Shown: positions 7,781 through 14,642 of the stretch, in pieces
How positions within the stretch are numbered: position 1 is the stretch's first letter
How the letters are laid out: each line of letters opens with the position of its first letter
Assembly: GCA_003164275.1 (NCBI GenBank)
Contig: PLSY01000438.1
Coordinates: 1 to 24,183, forward strand
Length of the DNA: 24,183 bases
Origin: Acidimicrobiaceae bacterium
GTDB lineage: Bacteria; Actinomycetota; Acidimicrobiia; Acidimicrobiales; RAAP-2
Direction of reading: 5' to 3'
Notes under the pieces: generated by a model
Told to the model about the DNA's origin: nothing
The model's database searches: none
The model's input: the letters and a program-made list of their open reading frames with translations, nothing else
Made by a program: the position numbers and the translations under genes

Positions 7781-7822
7781 GCTGCGGTCATGCCCTCCGC
7801 CTCAGGTATCCGTACATGGATC

Positions 7823-7863
7823 GGGGGCAAAGCCTCGGTGAATCCCCACGGTTGCCACCGAGG
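7823..7863 (+). promoter_or_regulatory. Structured element upstream of the DoxX gene
   Basis: CCTCGGTG (7833-7840) and CACCGAGG (7856-7863) form a perfect 8-bp stem with a 15-base loop. The preceding GGCAA (7826-7830) can pair with TTGCC in that loop (7852-7856), which would make an H-type pseudoknot, and GGGG (7823-7826) can alternatively pair with CCCC (7844-7847). It ends 34 bases before the DoxX ATG. It matches no riboswitch class I can recognise. It may be a cis-acting RNA, an operator or chance. Confidence 0.4.
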
Positions 7864-7897
7864 AGTAATTGGTGCCGATCAGGGTACATACTGGGCT

Positions 7898-8833
7898 ATG
7901 AGTCTTTCCCGCCGAATCGCCCGTCCCATGCTGGCCTCGATTTTTATCGTCGGAGGGCTTGATGCGCTCCGGAACCCAGAGGGCAAGGTGAAACGAGCTG
8001 AAGCGGTTACCCAGCCTCTCGCTGACAAATTCCCTGCCCTGCCCCAGGACACGGAGACGCTCGTCCGGATCAATGGGGCGGTACAAGTCGGCGCCGGCGC
8101 ATTGCTGGCTGTCGGTAAATTCCGGCGCTTGGCAGCGCTCGCCCTACTCGGCTCCATTGTCCCGACCACCTACGCCGGACACCGGTTCTGGGAAGAGGCT
8201 GATGATGCCAAGCGGGCAGAGCAGAAGATGCATCTGTTGAAGAACCTGGGGTTGGCCGGTGGGCTGATCCTCGCAGCCATGGACACCGAGGGCGCTCCGT
8301 CCTTGGGCTGGAGAGCGAAGCGCAAGGCCCACGACCTCGGGACAGCAGTCGCCGTTGGCCGGGCAGCCAGTGGGGCCCGTGCCCACGGCTCGGCCAACCG
8401 GGCCGCCAAGCTCGGAAGAAGGGCGACCCGAAAGGCCAACAGCGCGGCGCTCGTCGCCGGACGTCATACCAATGAGGCCGTAACCGCCGCTACTCGTCAT
8501 GCCAATGAGGCCGCTTCAGTGGCGGGCCGACACGCCGGTCAGGCTGCCGTGGTCGCCGGTCACCGTGCGAACAAGGCAGCTCTTATGGCTGGCCGCCGTG
8601 CCAACCAGGCGGCGGCTGTGGCCGGTCGTCATGCCAATGGGGCGGCTGTCGTGGCCGGCCACCATGCCAACGAGGTTGCTCGCAACGCCGTCCGCATCGG
8701 CACCGAAGTTGCGCCTCGGGTCACGACCGGAGTTCAAAGGGCCGGCGAGCTGGCCGCGCCTCTCGTGACGTCCGGGGTGCACATGGCGGGCGAGCTGATT
8801 GCTACGGCGCAGGAGCACCTGCCTGCTCACTGA
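7898..8833 (+). CDS. DoxX-like membrane protein with 11-residue-repeat tail
   Basis: The first ~135 residues are a DoxX-like four-helix membrane domain: RPMLASIFIVGGLDALRNPEGK (helix 1, ~9-24), INGAVQVGAGALLAVG and LAALALLGSIVPTTYAGHRFW (helices 2-3, ~58-95), and LGLAGGLILAAMDTEG (helix 4, ~116-132). A basic, Ala-rich cytoplasmic-looking tail follows to residue 311. Within it, residues 183-259 are seven tandem 11-residue repeats of the form AAxVAGRHANE, flanked by weaker copies. Ordinary DoxX proteins end soon after helix 4, so the tail nearly doubles the usual length. The start at 7898 (MSLSRRIARP) matches the family; the frame is open to 7790. No ribosome binding site adjoins the ATG and TACATACT lies just upstream, so a leaderless message is possible. 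The function is unknown; the tail should form a long amphipathic helix able to bind membrane, polyanions or partners. Confidence 0.82.
   Translation: MSLSRRIARPMLASIFIVGGLDALRNPEGKVKRAEAVTQPLADKFPALPQDTETLVRINGAVQVGAGALLAVGKFRRLAALALLGSIVPTTYAGHRFWEEADDAKRAEQKMHLLKNLGLAGGLILAAMDTEGAPSLGWRAKRKAHDLGTAVAVGRAASGARAHGSANRAAKLGRRATRKANSAALVAGRHTNEAVTAATRHANEAASVAGRHAGQAAVVAGHRANKAALMAGRRANQAAAVAGRHANGAAVVAGHHANEVARNAVRIGTEVAPRVTTGVQRAGELAAPLVTSGVHMAGELIATAQEHLPAH
8444..8674 (+). repeat. Seven tandem 33-base repeats encoding AAxVAGRHANE units
   Basis: The seven 11-residue units are AALVAGRHTNE, AVTAATRHANE, AASVAGRHAGQ, AAVVAGHRANK, AALMAGRRANQ, AAAVAGRHANG and AAVVAGHHANE. Ala is kept at positions 1-2 and 9, small residues at 5-6, two basic residues (R/H) at 7-8, Asn at 10 and mostly Glu/Gln/Lys at 11. 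The DNA copies differ much more than the protein units, which suggests selection on the protein rather than a fresh duplication. Confidence 0.85.
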
Positions 8834-8853
8834 TCGTCAGGGGTGACCATCAG
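8830..8853 (+). terminator. Hairpin at the end of the DoxX gene
   Basis: CTGATCGTCA (8830-8839) and TGACCATCAG (8844-8853) pair over ten bases with one mismatch around a GGGG loop. The hairpin begins at the stop codon. No T-tract follows. It may end DoxX transcription or reduce read-through into the CYTH-CHAD gene 54 bases downstream. Confidence 0.45.
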
Positions 8854-8887
8854 GTTCGTGGGTCCCGATTTCGGGTAGCAATGGAAG

Positions 8888-10429
8888 ATGGGACACAACA
8901 GCAATCTCGAGCGCGAAGCGAAGTTCGATGTCGACGTGGCGTTTGAGCTGCCGGACTTTCGGGGGGTGGTGGGCCGTACCGTCCGGTTGACAGAGCAGCG
9001 GCTCTGGGCCGTCTATTACGACACCGCTGACCTACGGCTCTGGCAAAGGGGCATCACGTTCCGTCATCGCACGGGTGAAGATGATGCCGGGGTGTGGACG
9101 ATGAAACTGCCCACCGAGCAGACCGGCCTAACCGTCGACCGCACCGAGCTGACCTGGCGCGCATCTGCTGATCAACTGCCCGACGAGGCCGTGAGATACC
9201 TCCGAGGGATTGTGCGGCGAGCCTCCCTTGTGCCGATAGCCGAACTGGCCACGATTCGCCGTCGCCTGGAGCTACGTGGTTCCGGGGAGGAGATCTACGG
9301 CGAACTCGACGATGACACGGTGACCGTTTTGAGAGGAGGCGAAGACTCGTTTCGGTTCCGTCAACTCGAGTTCGAACTGGATCAATGTCCGCCGAAGGTC
9401 GCCCGAGCCGTACTGAAGAAGCTGCGACAGTCCGGGGCTCGCCCGAGTAGCGATTCGAAGCTGGGCATCGCAATTGGAGACTCCGGCACCATCGAGCGCC
9501 GACCGGTGCCAGTCGTTACCAAGCGATCGACGATGGGTGACCTCGTGCAGTGGAGCACTAGCCGTGCGCTCGAGCAGCTTCTCGATCACGACTACGGACT
9601 TCGGGTCGACTCGATGAACCTACCTGTCCGTGATATTCATCAGGCCCGGGTGGCGACGCGACGGCTACGGGCCGATCTCAAGCTACTTCGACCAGCACTT
9701 GATCCGATCTGGGTTCGCCACACCCGCACTGAGCTCAAGTGGATCGCTGGACTACTCGGAGCGATTCGGGACCTGGATGTATTGGCCGAGGCGATGGATC
9801 CCGACGATGCCGGTTCGTTACCCGAGGGTGAGGGATTGAGGCAGCTCCAGGGGCGCCTACAGGACCAGCGTCGGGAGGCGAGTGGGGATCTGACCAGGGC
9901 AATGGTGGGGGAGCGCTACCTCAACCTGCTCGATCGCTTAGCTGCGGCTGCCGCTTCGCCGCCGTTGGCCGGCGGCGTGTCGGCAGGAGCACGTCGGTCC
10001 TCTCGTCGCATGGCGGACACCCGCGCCGCCAAAGCACTTCCGCAGTTGGTGGACCGACGGTGGCGTGGACTTCGTCGCAAGATCCGCAGAAGTGGGGCTC
10101 ACCCGAGCGACCGGCAACTCCACCTGATCAGGATCGCTGCCAAGCAACTTCGCTACGCGGCCGAGACGTCGGCGCCGGTGGTAGGTAGGCAGGCAACTCG
10201 CATGGCCGAGGCCGCTGAGCATTTGCAATCGGTGCTTGGAGACCATCACGACGCTGTCAATGCAGAACAATGGCTCCGCCGAGAGGCACTGTTCGGATCG
10301 GCCGAGGCCAGCTTTGCCGCCGGGCGATTGGTTGCCGACCAGGAGCGGATTCAGCGACGTCTGCGGCATCAATGGAGGGCCCTTTGGAGGCAGATTCGAG
10401 GAAAGAAGCTGCGCTCCTGGTTGAAGTGA
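8888..10429 (+). CDS. CYTH and CHAD domain protein (polyphosphate-associated)
   Basis: The protein has 513 residues and two domains. The N-terminal CYTH domain (about 5-200) is a triphosphate tunnel fold: the metal-binding ExExK motif is E8, E10, K12 (LEREAKF), followed by YYDTADLRLWQRGITFRHRTG, WTMKLP and RTELTW, whose Arg/Lys residues line such tunnels. The C-terminal CHAD domain (about 215-510) is helical and rich in basic residues, with IHQARVATRRLRADLKLLRP (His251), WIAGLLGAIRDLDVLAEAM and LHLIRIAAKQLRYAAE. Known CYTH-CHAD proteins hydrolyse inorganic triphosphate or polyphosphate ends, and CHAD binds polyphosphate granules; that activity is expected, not shown, here. It follows the DoxX-repeat gene by 54 bases in the same direction, so the two may share transcription despite the hairpin between them. 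Confidence 0.93.
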   Translation: MGHNSNLEREAKFDVDVAFELPDFRGVVGRTVRLTEQRLWAVYYDTADLRLWQRGITFRHRTGEDDAGVWTMKLPTEQTGLTVDRTELTWRASADQLPDEAVRYLRGIVRRASLVPIAELATIRRRLELRGSGEEIYGELDDDTVTVLRGGEDSFRFRQLEFELDQCPPKVARAVLKKLRQSGARPSSDSKLGIAIGDSGTIERRPVPVVTKRSTMGDLVQWSTSRALEQLLDHDYGLRVDSMNLPVRDIHQARVATRRLRADLKLLRPALDPIWVRHTRTELKWIAGLLGAIRDLDVLAEAMDPDDAGSLPEGEGLRQLQGRLQDQRREASGDLTRAMVGERYLNLLDRLAAAAASPPLAGGVSAGARRSSRRMADTRAAKALPQLVDRRWRGLRRKIRRSGAHPSDRQLHLIRIAAKQLRYAAETSAPVVGRQATRMAEAAEHLQSVLGDHHDAVNAEQWLRREALFGSAEASFAAGRLVADQERIQRRLRHQWRALWRQIRGKKLRSWLK

Positions 10430-10952
10430 ATGGTCGGATCGCTCTCCAGCGATGGTGAACAGGAAAGCGGAGTTCCACCATTCGAGCCCTTCCCTGTATC
10501 CCTCCACAGCTCCAAATACCAGTCGTGGACCAGCCAGAGCTGACCGACTACTTCGCTGTCTTGGTTGAGCTGGTGCCAGAAAACCGGGCCGAGTTCCGGC
10601 CCACGTCATGGGCCAAGACCGGCACATTCAGCTGTAAGACCACCTAGGTCAGGGAATGGCGACCACGCCATCCGACCGAGTTAGGGGCCTCCCAACCCCC
10701 GGAAGGCTGTCTCGATCCTTCGTCGACAATGGGTCTCTGGCCATGACCGCCAGCTTCCCAGATCGGTGCGGACTGATGGCCTGTGACCCGTTTGTTCGCT
10801 GACGGCGCCGGAGCCGATGCCGTGTCCGGGCAGCCTCTCCCCGCTTCCGGGGGCCGGGAGTGGGATGAAGACAGCTAATCGGGTCGAAGCTCCTCTGCCC
10901 CTGTGAGCTGGGTAATCCTCAAGTTCATGGGCCGATTCGTCGATAGACAAGC
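10430..10952. other. Intergenic stretch with short unrecognised frames
   Basis: This 523-base gap lies between the CYTH-CHAD and EAL genes. A protein-like but very short frame runs from GTG 10525 to TAG 10647 (40 codons) and contains ELTDYFAVLVELVPENRAEF. It is open upstream but has no ribosome binding site and I do not recognise it; it may be a fragment of a lost gene. No second-messenger riboswitch, tRNA or clear promoter was seen before the EAL gene. Confidence 0.4.
10439..10454 (+). terminator. Short hairpin after the CYTH-CHAD gene
   Basis: ATCGCT (10439-10444) and AGCGAT (10449-10454) form a perfect 6-bp stem with a CTCC loop, nine bases after the stop codon. There is no T-tract, so it is only a weak terminator candidate. 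Confidence 0.3.
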
Positions 10953-12743
10953 ATGGCTCTACGCACTGAGCGGGCGACGGCTGCTCTGGACACCTCGGCT
11001 CCGACGCGACGCTCCATTGAGTACCTGTGCGAGCCCGGAGTCATCGAGGCGTTCGTTCAGCCGGTGGTGCGACCTGCGGACCAGCTCATCGTGGGCTATG
11101 AAGCTCTGGCCCGAATGCCACTCGAGCCGCGCCATCCGCCTGATTGGTGGTTGGCCCGTGCCCAGGAGGTCGGTCTTCGGGGCGCCCTCGAGCTGGCGTG
11201 CCTTGCTGCTGCTGTGAGCTTGGGGCCGACACCCGAAGAGCGGCTTCTCTTCGTGAATCTGAGTCCGTCGCTCCTGGCCCATCCTGGTGCTCTCAAGCTA
11301 TTGGACGAACTGCCGGATCGCCTGGTCATCGAGCTCACCGAACAGGAGGCAGTGGAGGACTACGAGGGGCTCCGCCGAGACCTCGCACCGTGGCTGGCCC
11401 GCGGCGTTCGGATCGCCATCGACGACACGGGTGCGGGGTACTCGAGCCTTCGTCACGTCATCGAGCTCACGCCCGACTTCTTGAAGTTGGATCGCGAGCT
11501 TGTGCGCGATCTCGATAGCGACAGAAATAGACGAGCGTTGGTGAGCGCGGTGGTGGCCTTTGCCGGTGAAGTCGGGACAAGCGTCATCGCCGAGGGAGTC
11601 GAGACCGACACGGAACTGGACGTCCTGCGCGATGCCGAGGTCGATCTGGTACAGGGTTACCTCTTGTCGCGCCCCGCACCGGCCTGGCCGGTCGTTGATC
11701 GAAACACTCAGGTGAACAGCCCCATCGTGGTCCGACCTCTGGGTAATGGACCGCTCTCACCCGAGGAACGACTGGTCGACGCACTCGAACGGGCGAAGGA
11801 CTCTCGTCAGGCCTGCTCGGTGGTCGTGGAGCACCTGTTCCGTCAGGGCCAGGTCATGCCGAGTGCCTACCTCGAGCGCCACGGGGAGCTGCGGTGCACC
11901 GCACAGCGCGGATTGTGGCAGATCCTGGACGGCATGTCGGGCTCCGCCGGGATCACGGGCCGGACGTGGAAGACGGCTCAGCCGATCGTCGTCCTCGATG
12001 TCTCTGCGAGCCCCGACTACCTCGAGGCAATTCCCGGGGTGGTATCGGAGATATGCGTTCCGATCCTGGCCGGAGACAAGGCCATCGGTGCCTTGAACGT
12101 CGAGTCGCTCACCCAGTTGCCGACGGGGATGCTGCGTCAGCTCGAGCGGTGTGCTGGATTGTTGTCCGACCGGCTCCAGGTCATAGGGGACCACTTGGAG
12201 GAATCTTCGTGGGACCGAACCGTGCAGGCCTCAATCGCCATCTCGGGCGTGCCCGACGGCGTCCAGATGCCGGACCGGCTCCTTCGATGTCTCCGGGACG
12301 CTTCTCGCATGGATTCGGCCGCGCTCATCATCGATGTCCCGACCGGGCCAACCCTGGCTGCGGTGACGGGACCGCTTGAGGAGAGCCTGCTCGATATCAC
12401 GCCTTCCGAGCTCTCCTCTCTGGCGTCTTTGGTGCATGATATCCGGTCGTGCTACACGGGTGGTGATGCGCTCGGACGGGGCTTTGTCGGCACGTCCTCA
12501 CTCCGTGACGGAGGGGCGAGGGTGGTCGTCGTCCTTCCCCTTTGGGCACAACGCCGACGCCTGGGCACCGTTGTCTTGGCCCACTCGAGACCCTTGCAGC
12601 TGAGTGGTGAGGAGGTACGTCCGTTGGAGACCCTGGCCGACCACGTCGCATCTGCTCTCGCCTCGCGTCGGCGCCAGCCCCTTGGTGCCTCGAGCCATCT
12701 GCCTGTCTCGATGGGGATGCACGAGCGCCGAGCCGGGTGCTGA
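10953..12743 (+). CDS. EAL-domain cyclic-di-GMP phosphodiesterase with two C-terminal GAF domains
   Basis: Residues ~25-245 are an EAL domain, which cleaves cyclic di-GMP to pGpG. The catalytic set is complete: E50-A51-L52 (GYEALARM), N102 (FVNLSP), E127 (VIELTE), D157-D158 (IAIDDTGAGYSSL), K178 (LKLD), E214 (IAEGVE) and Q234 (VQGYLLSRP). Activity is therefore expected. After a linker, residues ~270-420 look like a GAF domain (AGITGRTWKTAQPIVVLDV, VSEICVPILAGDKAIGALNVES) and ~435-580 like a second, more diverged GAF-like sensor ending in LETLADHVASALASRR. No GGDEF domain or membrane segment is seen, so it is a cytosolic enzyme. GAF sensors usually precede the EAL domain; the reversed order is uncommon. 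The ATG at 10953 has no good ribosome binding site. The ligand of the GAF domains is unknown. Confidence 0.92.
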   Translation: MALRTERATAALDTSAPTRRSIEYLCEPGVIEAFVQPVVRPADQLIVGYEALARMPLEPRHPPDWWLARAQEVGLRGALELACLAAAVSLGPTPEERLLFVNLSPSLLAHPGALKLLDELPDRLVIELTEQEAVEDYEGLRRDLAPWLARGVRIAIDDTGAGYSSLRHVIELTPDFLKLDRELVRDLDSDRNRRALVSAVVAFAGEVGTSVIAEGVETDTELDVLRDAEVDLVQGYLLSRPAPAWPVVDRNTQVNSPIVVRPLGNGPLSPEERLVDALERAKDSRQACSVVVEHLFRQGQVMPSAYLERHGELRCTAQRGLWQILDGMSGSAGITGRTWKTAQPIVVLDVSASPDYLEAIPGVVSEICVPILAGDKAIGALNVESLTQLPTGMLRQLERCAGLLSDRLQVIGDHLEESSWDRTVQASIAISGVPDGVQMPDRLLRCLRDASRMDSAALIIDVPTGPTLAAVTGPLEESLLDITPSELSSLASLVHDIRSCYTGGDALGRGFVGTSSLRDGGARVVVVLPLWAQRRRLGTVVLAHSRPLQLSGEEVRPLETLADHVASALASRRRQPLGASSHLPVSMGMHERRAGC

Positions 12744-12971
12744 GTTGCCGAGTGCGAAGCGAAGGGCGACCGACCTGCCTTCTTGGTGGGACGAAGGGGC
12801 CCTGAGCCACTGGGCGACCATGGCGAAGCGCATGACCACGTACCCGAAAATGATGGTGGCGACATTGCCGGAGTAAAAGCGCCTGGCAACGTCGGCGGTC
12901 AGGATCAGGGCGCCGGCGATCAGGACGAAGGTGAGCCGCCGATAGTGCAGGTCGTCTGAGTCGTCGGCCAA
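12741..12971 (-). pseudogene. LtrA (low temperature requirement A) family fragment
   Basis: On the minus strand one frame reads LHYRRLTFVLIAGALILTADVARRF, then VATIIFGYVVMRFAMVAQWLRA and EGRSVALRFALG. The 'GYVVMR-x-A-x-V-x-Q-W-L-R-A' block followed by a basic, Arg-rich loop is characteristic of LtrA-like multi-pass membrane proteins of ~400 residues. Only about 75 residues of the middle of such a protein remain. The upstream sequence becomes antisense to the zinc-finger gene and the downstream sequence antisense to the EAL gene, with no similarity continuing. It is a remnant, not a functional gene. Confidence 0.6.
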
Positions 12972-13037
12972 GGCGGCCGGTACCATCGGGCACCGGCACC
13001 CCACGAACTCGACGGTGTGCGCGGCCAAGGAGACGAT

Positions 13038-13337
13038 ATGACTGACGCTGAGGAGTTCTGCCACCACCTCGATCAGGTCCAGGAAGTGAGCCCTTCGTCC
13101 AACGGATGCGAGGACTGCTTGCGTGACGGTGGCCAATGGGTCCACCTGCGGATGTGCATGATCTGCGGCCATGTCGGATGTTGTGACAACTCGCCAAATC
13201 GACACGCCACGGCTCACTTCGACGAGACCGGCCATCCCCTCATGCAGTCGTTCGAGCCAGGCGAGGAGTGGTGGTGGTGCTACGTCGATGAGTTTGCCTT
13301 CGAGGTCGAAGGCGTGCCGCAGTTCCAGCACTCCTGA
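13038..13337 (+). CDS. UBP-type zinc finger protein
   Basis: This is a 99-residue protein almost entirely made of a UBP-type (ZnF-UBP) zinc finger: GCEDCLRDGGQWVHLRMCMICGHVGCCDNS, then NRHATAHFDETGHPLMQSFEPGEEWWWCYVDE. The Cys and His ligands of the cross-braced finger are present. In eukaryotes this fold binds the ubiquitin C-terminus. In actinobacteria small stand-alone versions are common, often near ion antiporters or other genes, and their ligand is unknown. The start is decided by AAGGAG at 13027-13032, five bases before ATG 13038. An LtrA remnant lies upstream on the other strand and a lipoprotein gene follows. Confidence 0.92.
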   Translation: MTDAEEFCHHLDQVQEVSPSSNGCEDCLRDGGQWVHLRMCMICGHVGCCDNSPNRHATAHFDETGHPLMQSFEPGEEWWWCYVDEFAFEVEGVPQFQHS

Positions 13338-13397
13338 GCGACCCCGCAGTGCCGGTTGTTGAGGCCCACGGATCCATCGCTATGGTCAGCAACACCT

Positions 13398-14642
13398 ATG
13401 AACGCCCCCCGATCGACTGGCAGCAGAAAGATGGGGGGGCGCCTGGCACTATCATTGGCGGCCCTTCTGCTGGCCGCGGGGCTCCTCACGAGCTGCTCGA
13501 TCGTCACGCTTCCCCCTCAAGCGGTGCGCCACGATCCTTCGCTGGCACGTGGAGGTGCCCTCGGCTACGTCGCCTGCCCGAACGCCGTCACGCCGGTGGA
13601 GCTGGCCACCCGAACTGCCGAAGCGGAGATCCCGTTGCCGATCTCAGGTACACCGGTCCTCGGCAACTTCGCAATCGCCACGTCGTCTGACGGCCGGTGG
13701 GCCTACGTCGTGACCAGCAACGGTGTCCCCGCAAGTTCGTCTGGGACTGCCACTACCGTGGATCCGGCTACTGAGTCCGCCACGCAGCACTCTGCGTCGT
13801 CCTCGACGTCGACAGTCCTCACCTCACGTGGAATCGAAAACGTGGTGATCCCGATCGATCTGGTGGCGCAACGCGCCCTTCGCCCTATCCCGATTCCCGG
13901 AGAGGGCGGCACGCATGCCATCGTCGTCGTGGACGGCGGCCGTGAGGTGCTGGCCTCCAGCGGAACCATGATCGTCCCGATCGATGTGCGGTCCCGTCGT
14001 GTGGGAAGGCCTCTTGACCTCGGACCAGGTAGGACGATCTTCGGGATGGCCGTCCAGTCGGCCGGAAGCACGCTCTATGCGCTGGTGGCAGGTGGTCTCT
14101 TCCCGGTGGATACCGTTCGTTCCACGGTGGGCGCTGAAATCCCGACCGGTCTGTCGGTATCGTCGGTGTACTCCCCCCACGGCCTGGCCGTGGCCACTGA
14201 CGGGTCCACTCTCTATGTTGTGGGCCAAGGGGGCGTGGACTTCGGAGGTCGGGTGCTCCTCATCGCCTCTGCCACCGGTGCATCCGAGGGCACTGCCAGC
14301 TTCGACAAGTTCGGCATCGCCGATCCGGCGGCGGTGGCCGTCTCCGGCGACGGGTCGTCGCTCCTCGTGGTCGACTCGGCGAACAACTGGGTCAACCCGG
14401 TGCCCCTTGGCAGTCTCGCCGATCCGCCCGCCCCGGTCCGACTGCCCGAGACCACCACGACAGCCTCGGCGTCGGGCACTGAGCATCCGACCGACATCGT
14501 CGTCGGACCAGGTGACACCGGGGCTTTCGTGGTGGACGGGTTCAGCGAGGTGATCCCCTACGCCCCGGCATCGGGGAGATTCGGCTCACCGATCGGGGTT
14601 TGCTCCGGTGCTTCGTCGATGGCGGTTGCACCAGCGCCCTGA
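13398..14642 (+). CDS. Secreted lipoprotein with beta-propeller-like repeats
   Basis: The N-terminus has basic residues (STGSRKMGGR), a hydrophobic stretch (LALSLAALLLAAGLL) and a lipobox L30-T-S-C33, so the mature protein is probably lipid-anchored outside the membrane. The body has repeated YncE/YVTN-like strands: IATSSDGRWAYVVTSNGV, AIVVVDGGREVLASSGTMIVPID, MAVQSAGSTLYALVAGGLFPVD, LAVATDGSTLYVVGQGG, VAVSGDGSSLLVVDSANN and IVVGPGDTGAFVVDGFSEV. About six blades are visible. A Ser/Thr-rich insertion (~residues 107-135) interrupts the first part. The molecular role is unknown; such propellers often bind partners or cell wall material. ATG 13398 is chosen because it gives a normal signal peptide; ATG 13431 is possible. 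Its 3' end overlaps the convergent acyltransferase gene by 85 bases. Confidence 0.82.
   Translation: MNAPRSTGSRKMGGRLALSLAALLLAAGLLTSCSIVTLPPQAVRHDPSLARGGALGYVACPNAVTPVELATRTAEAEIPLPISGTPVLGNFAIATSSDGRWAYVVTSNGVPASSSGTATTVDPATESATQHSASSSTSTVLTSRGIENVVIPIDLVAQRALRPIPIPGEGGTHAIVVVDGGREVLASSGTMIVPIDVRSRRVGRPLDLGPGRTIFGMAVQSAGSTLYALVAGGLFPVDTVRSTVGAEIPTGLSVSSVYSPHGLAVATDGSTLYVVGQGGVDFGGRVLLIASATGASEGTASFDKFGIADPAAVAVSGDGSSLLVVDSANNWVNPVPLGSLADPPAPVRLPETTTTASASGTEHPTDIVVGPGDTGAFVVDGFSEVIPYAPASGRFGSPIGVCSGASSMAVAPAP

Noticed and set aside
7800..7897. Cyclic-di-AMP (ydaO-type) riboswitch, suggested by GGTGAATCC
   Set aside because: Only a short similarity is present; the other conserved blocks of that riboswitch are not found around it.
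12498..13331. A full 277-residue minus-strand protein covering the LtrA-like segment
   Set aside because: Only the middle third resembles a family; the ends are antisense to the zinc-finger and EAL genes, so it is a fragment in a chance-long frame.
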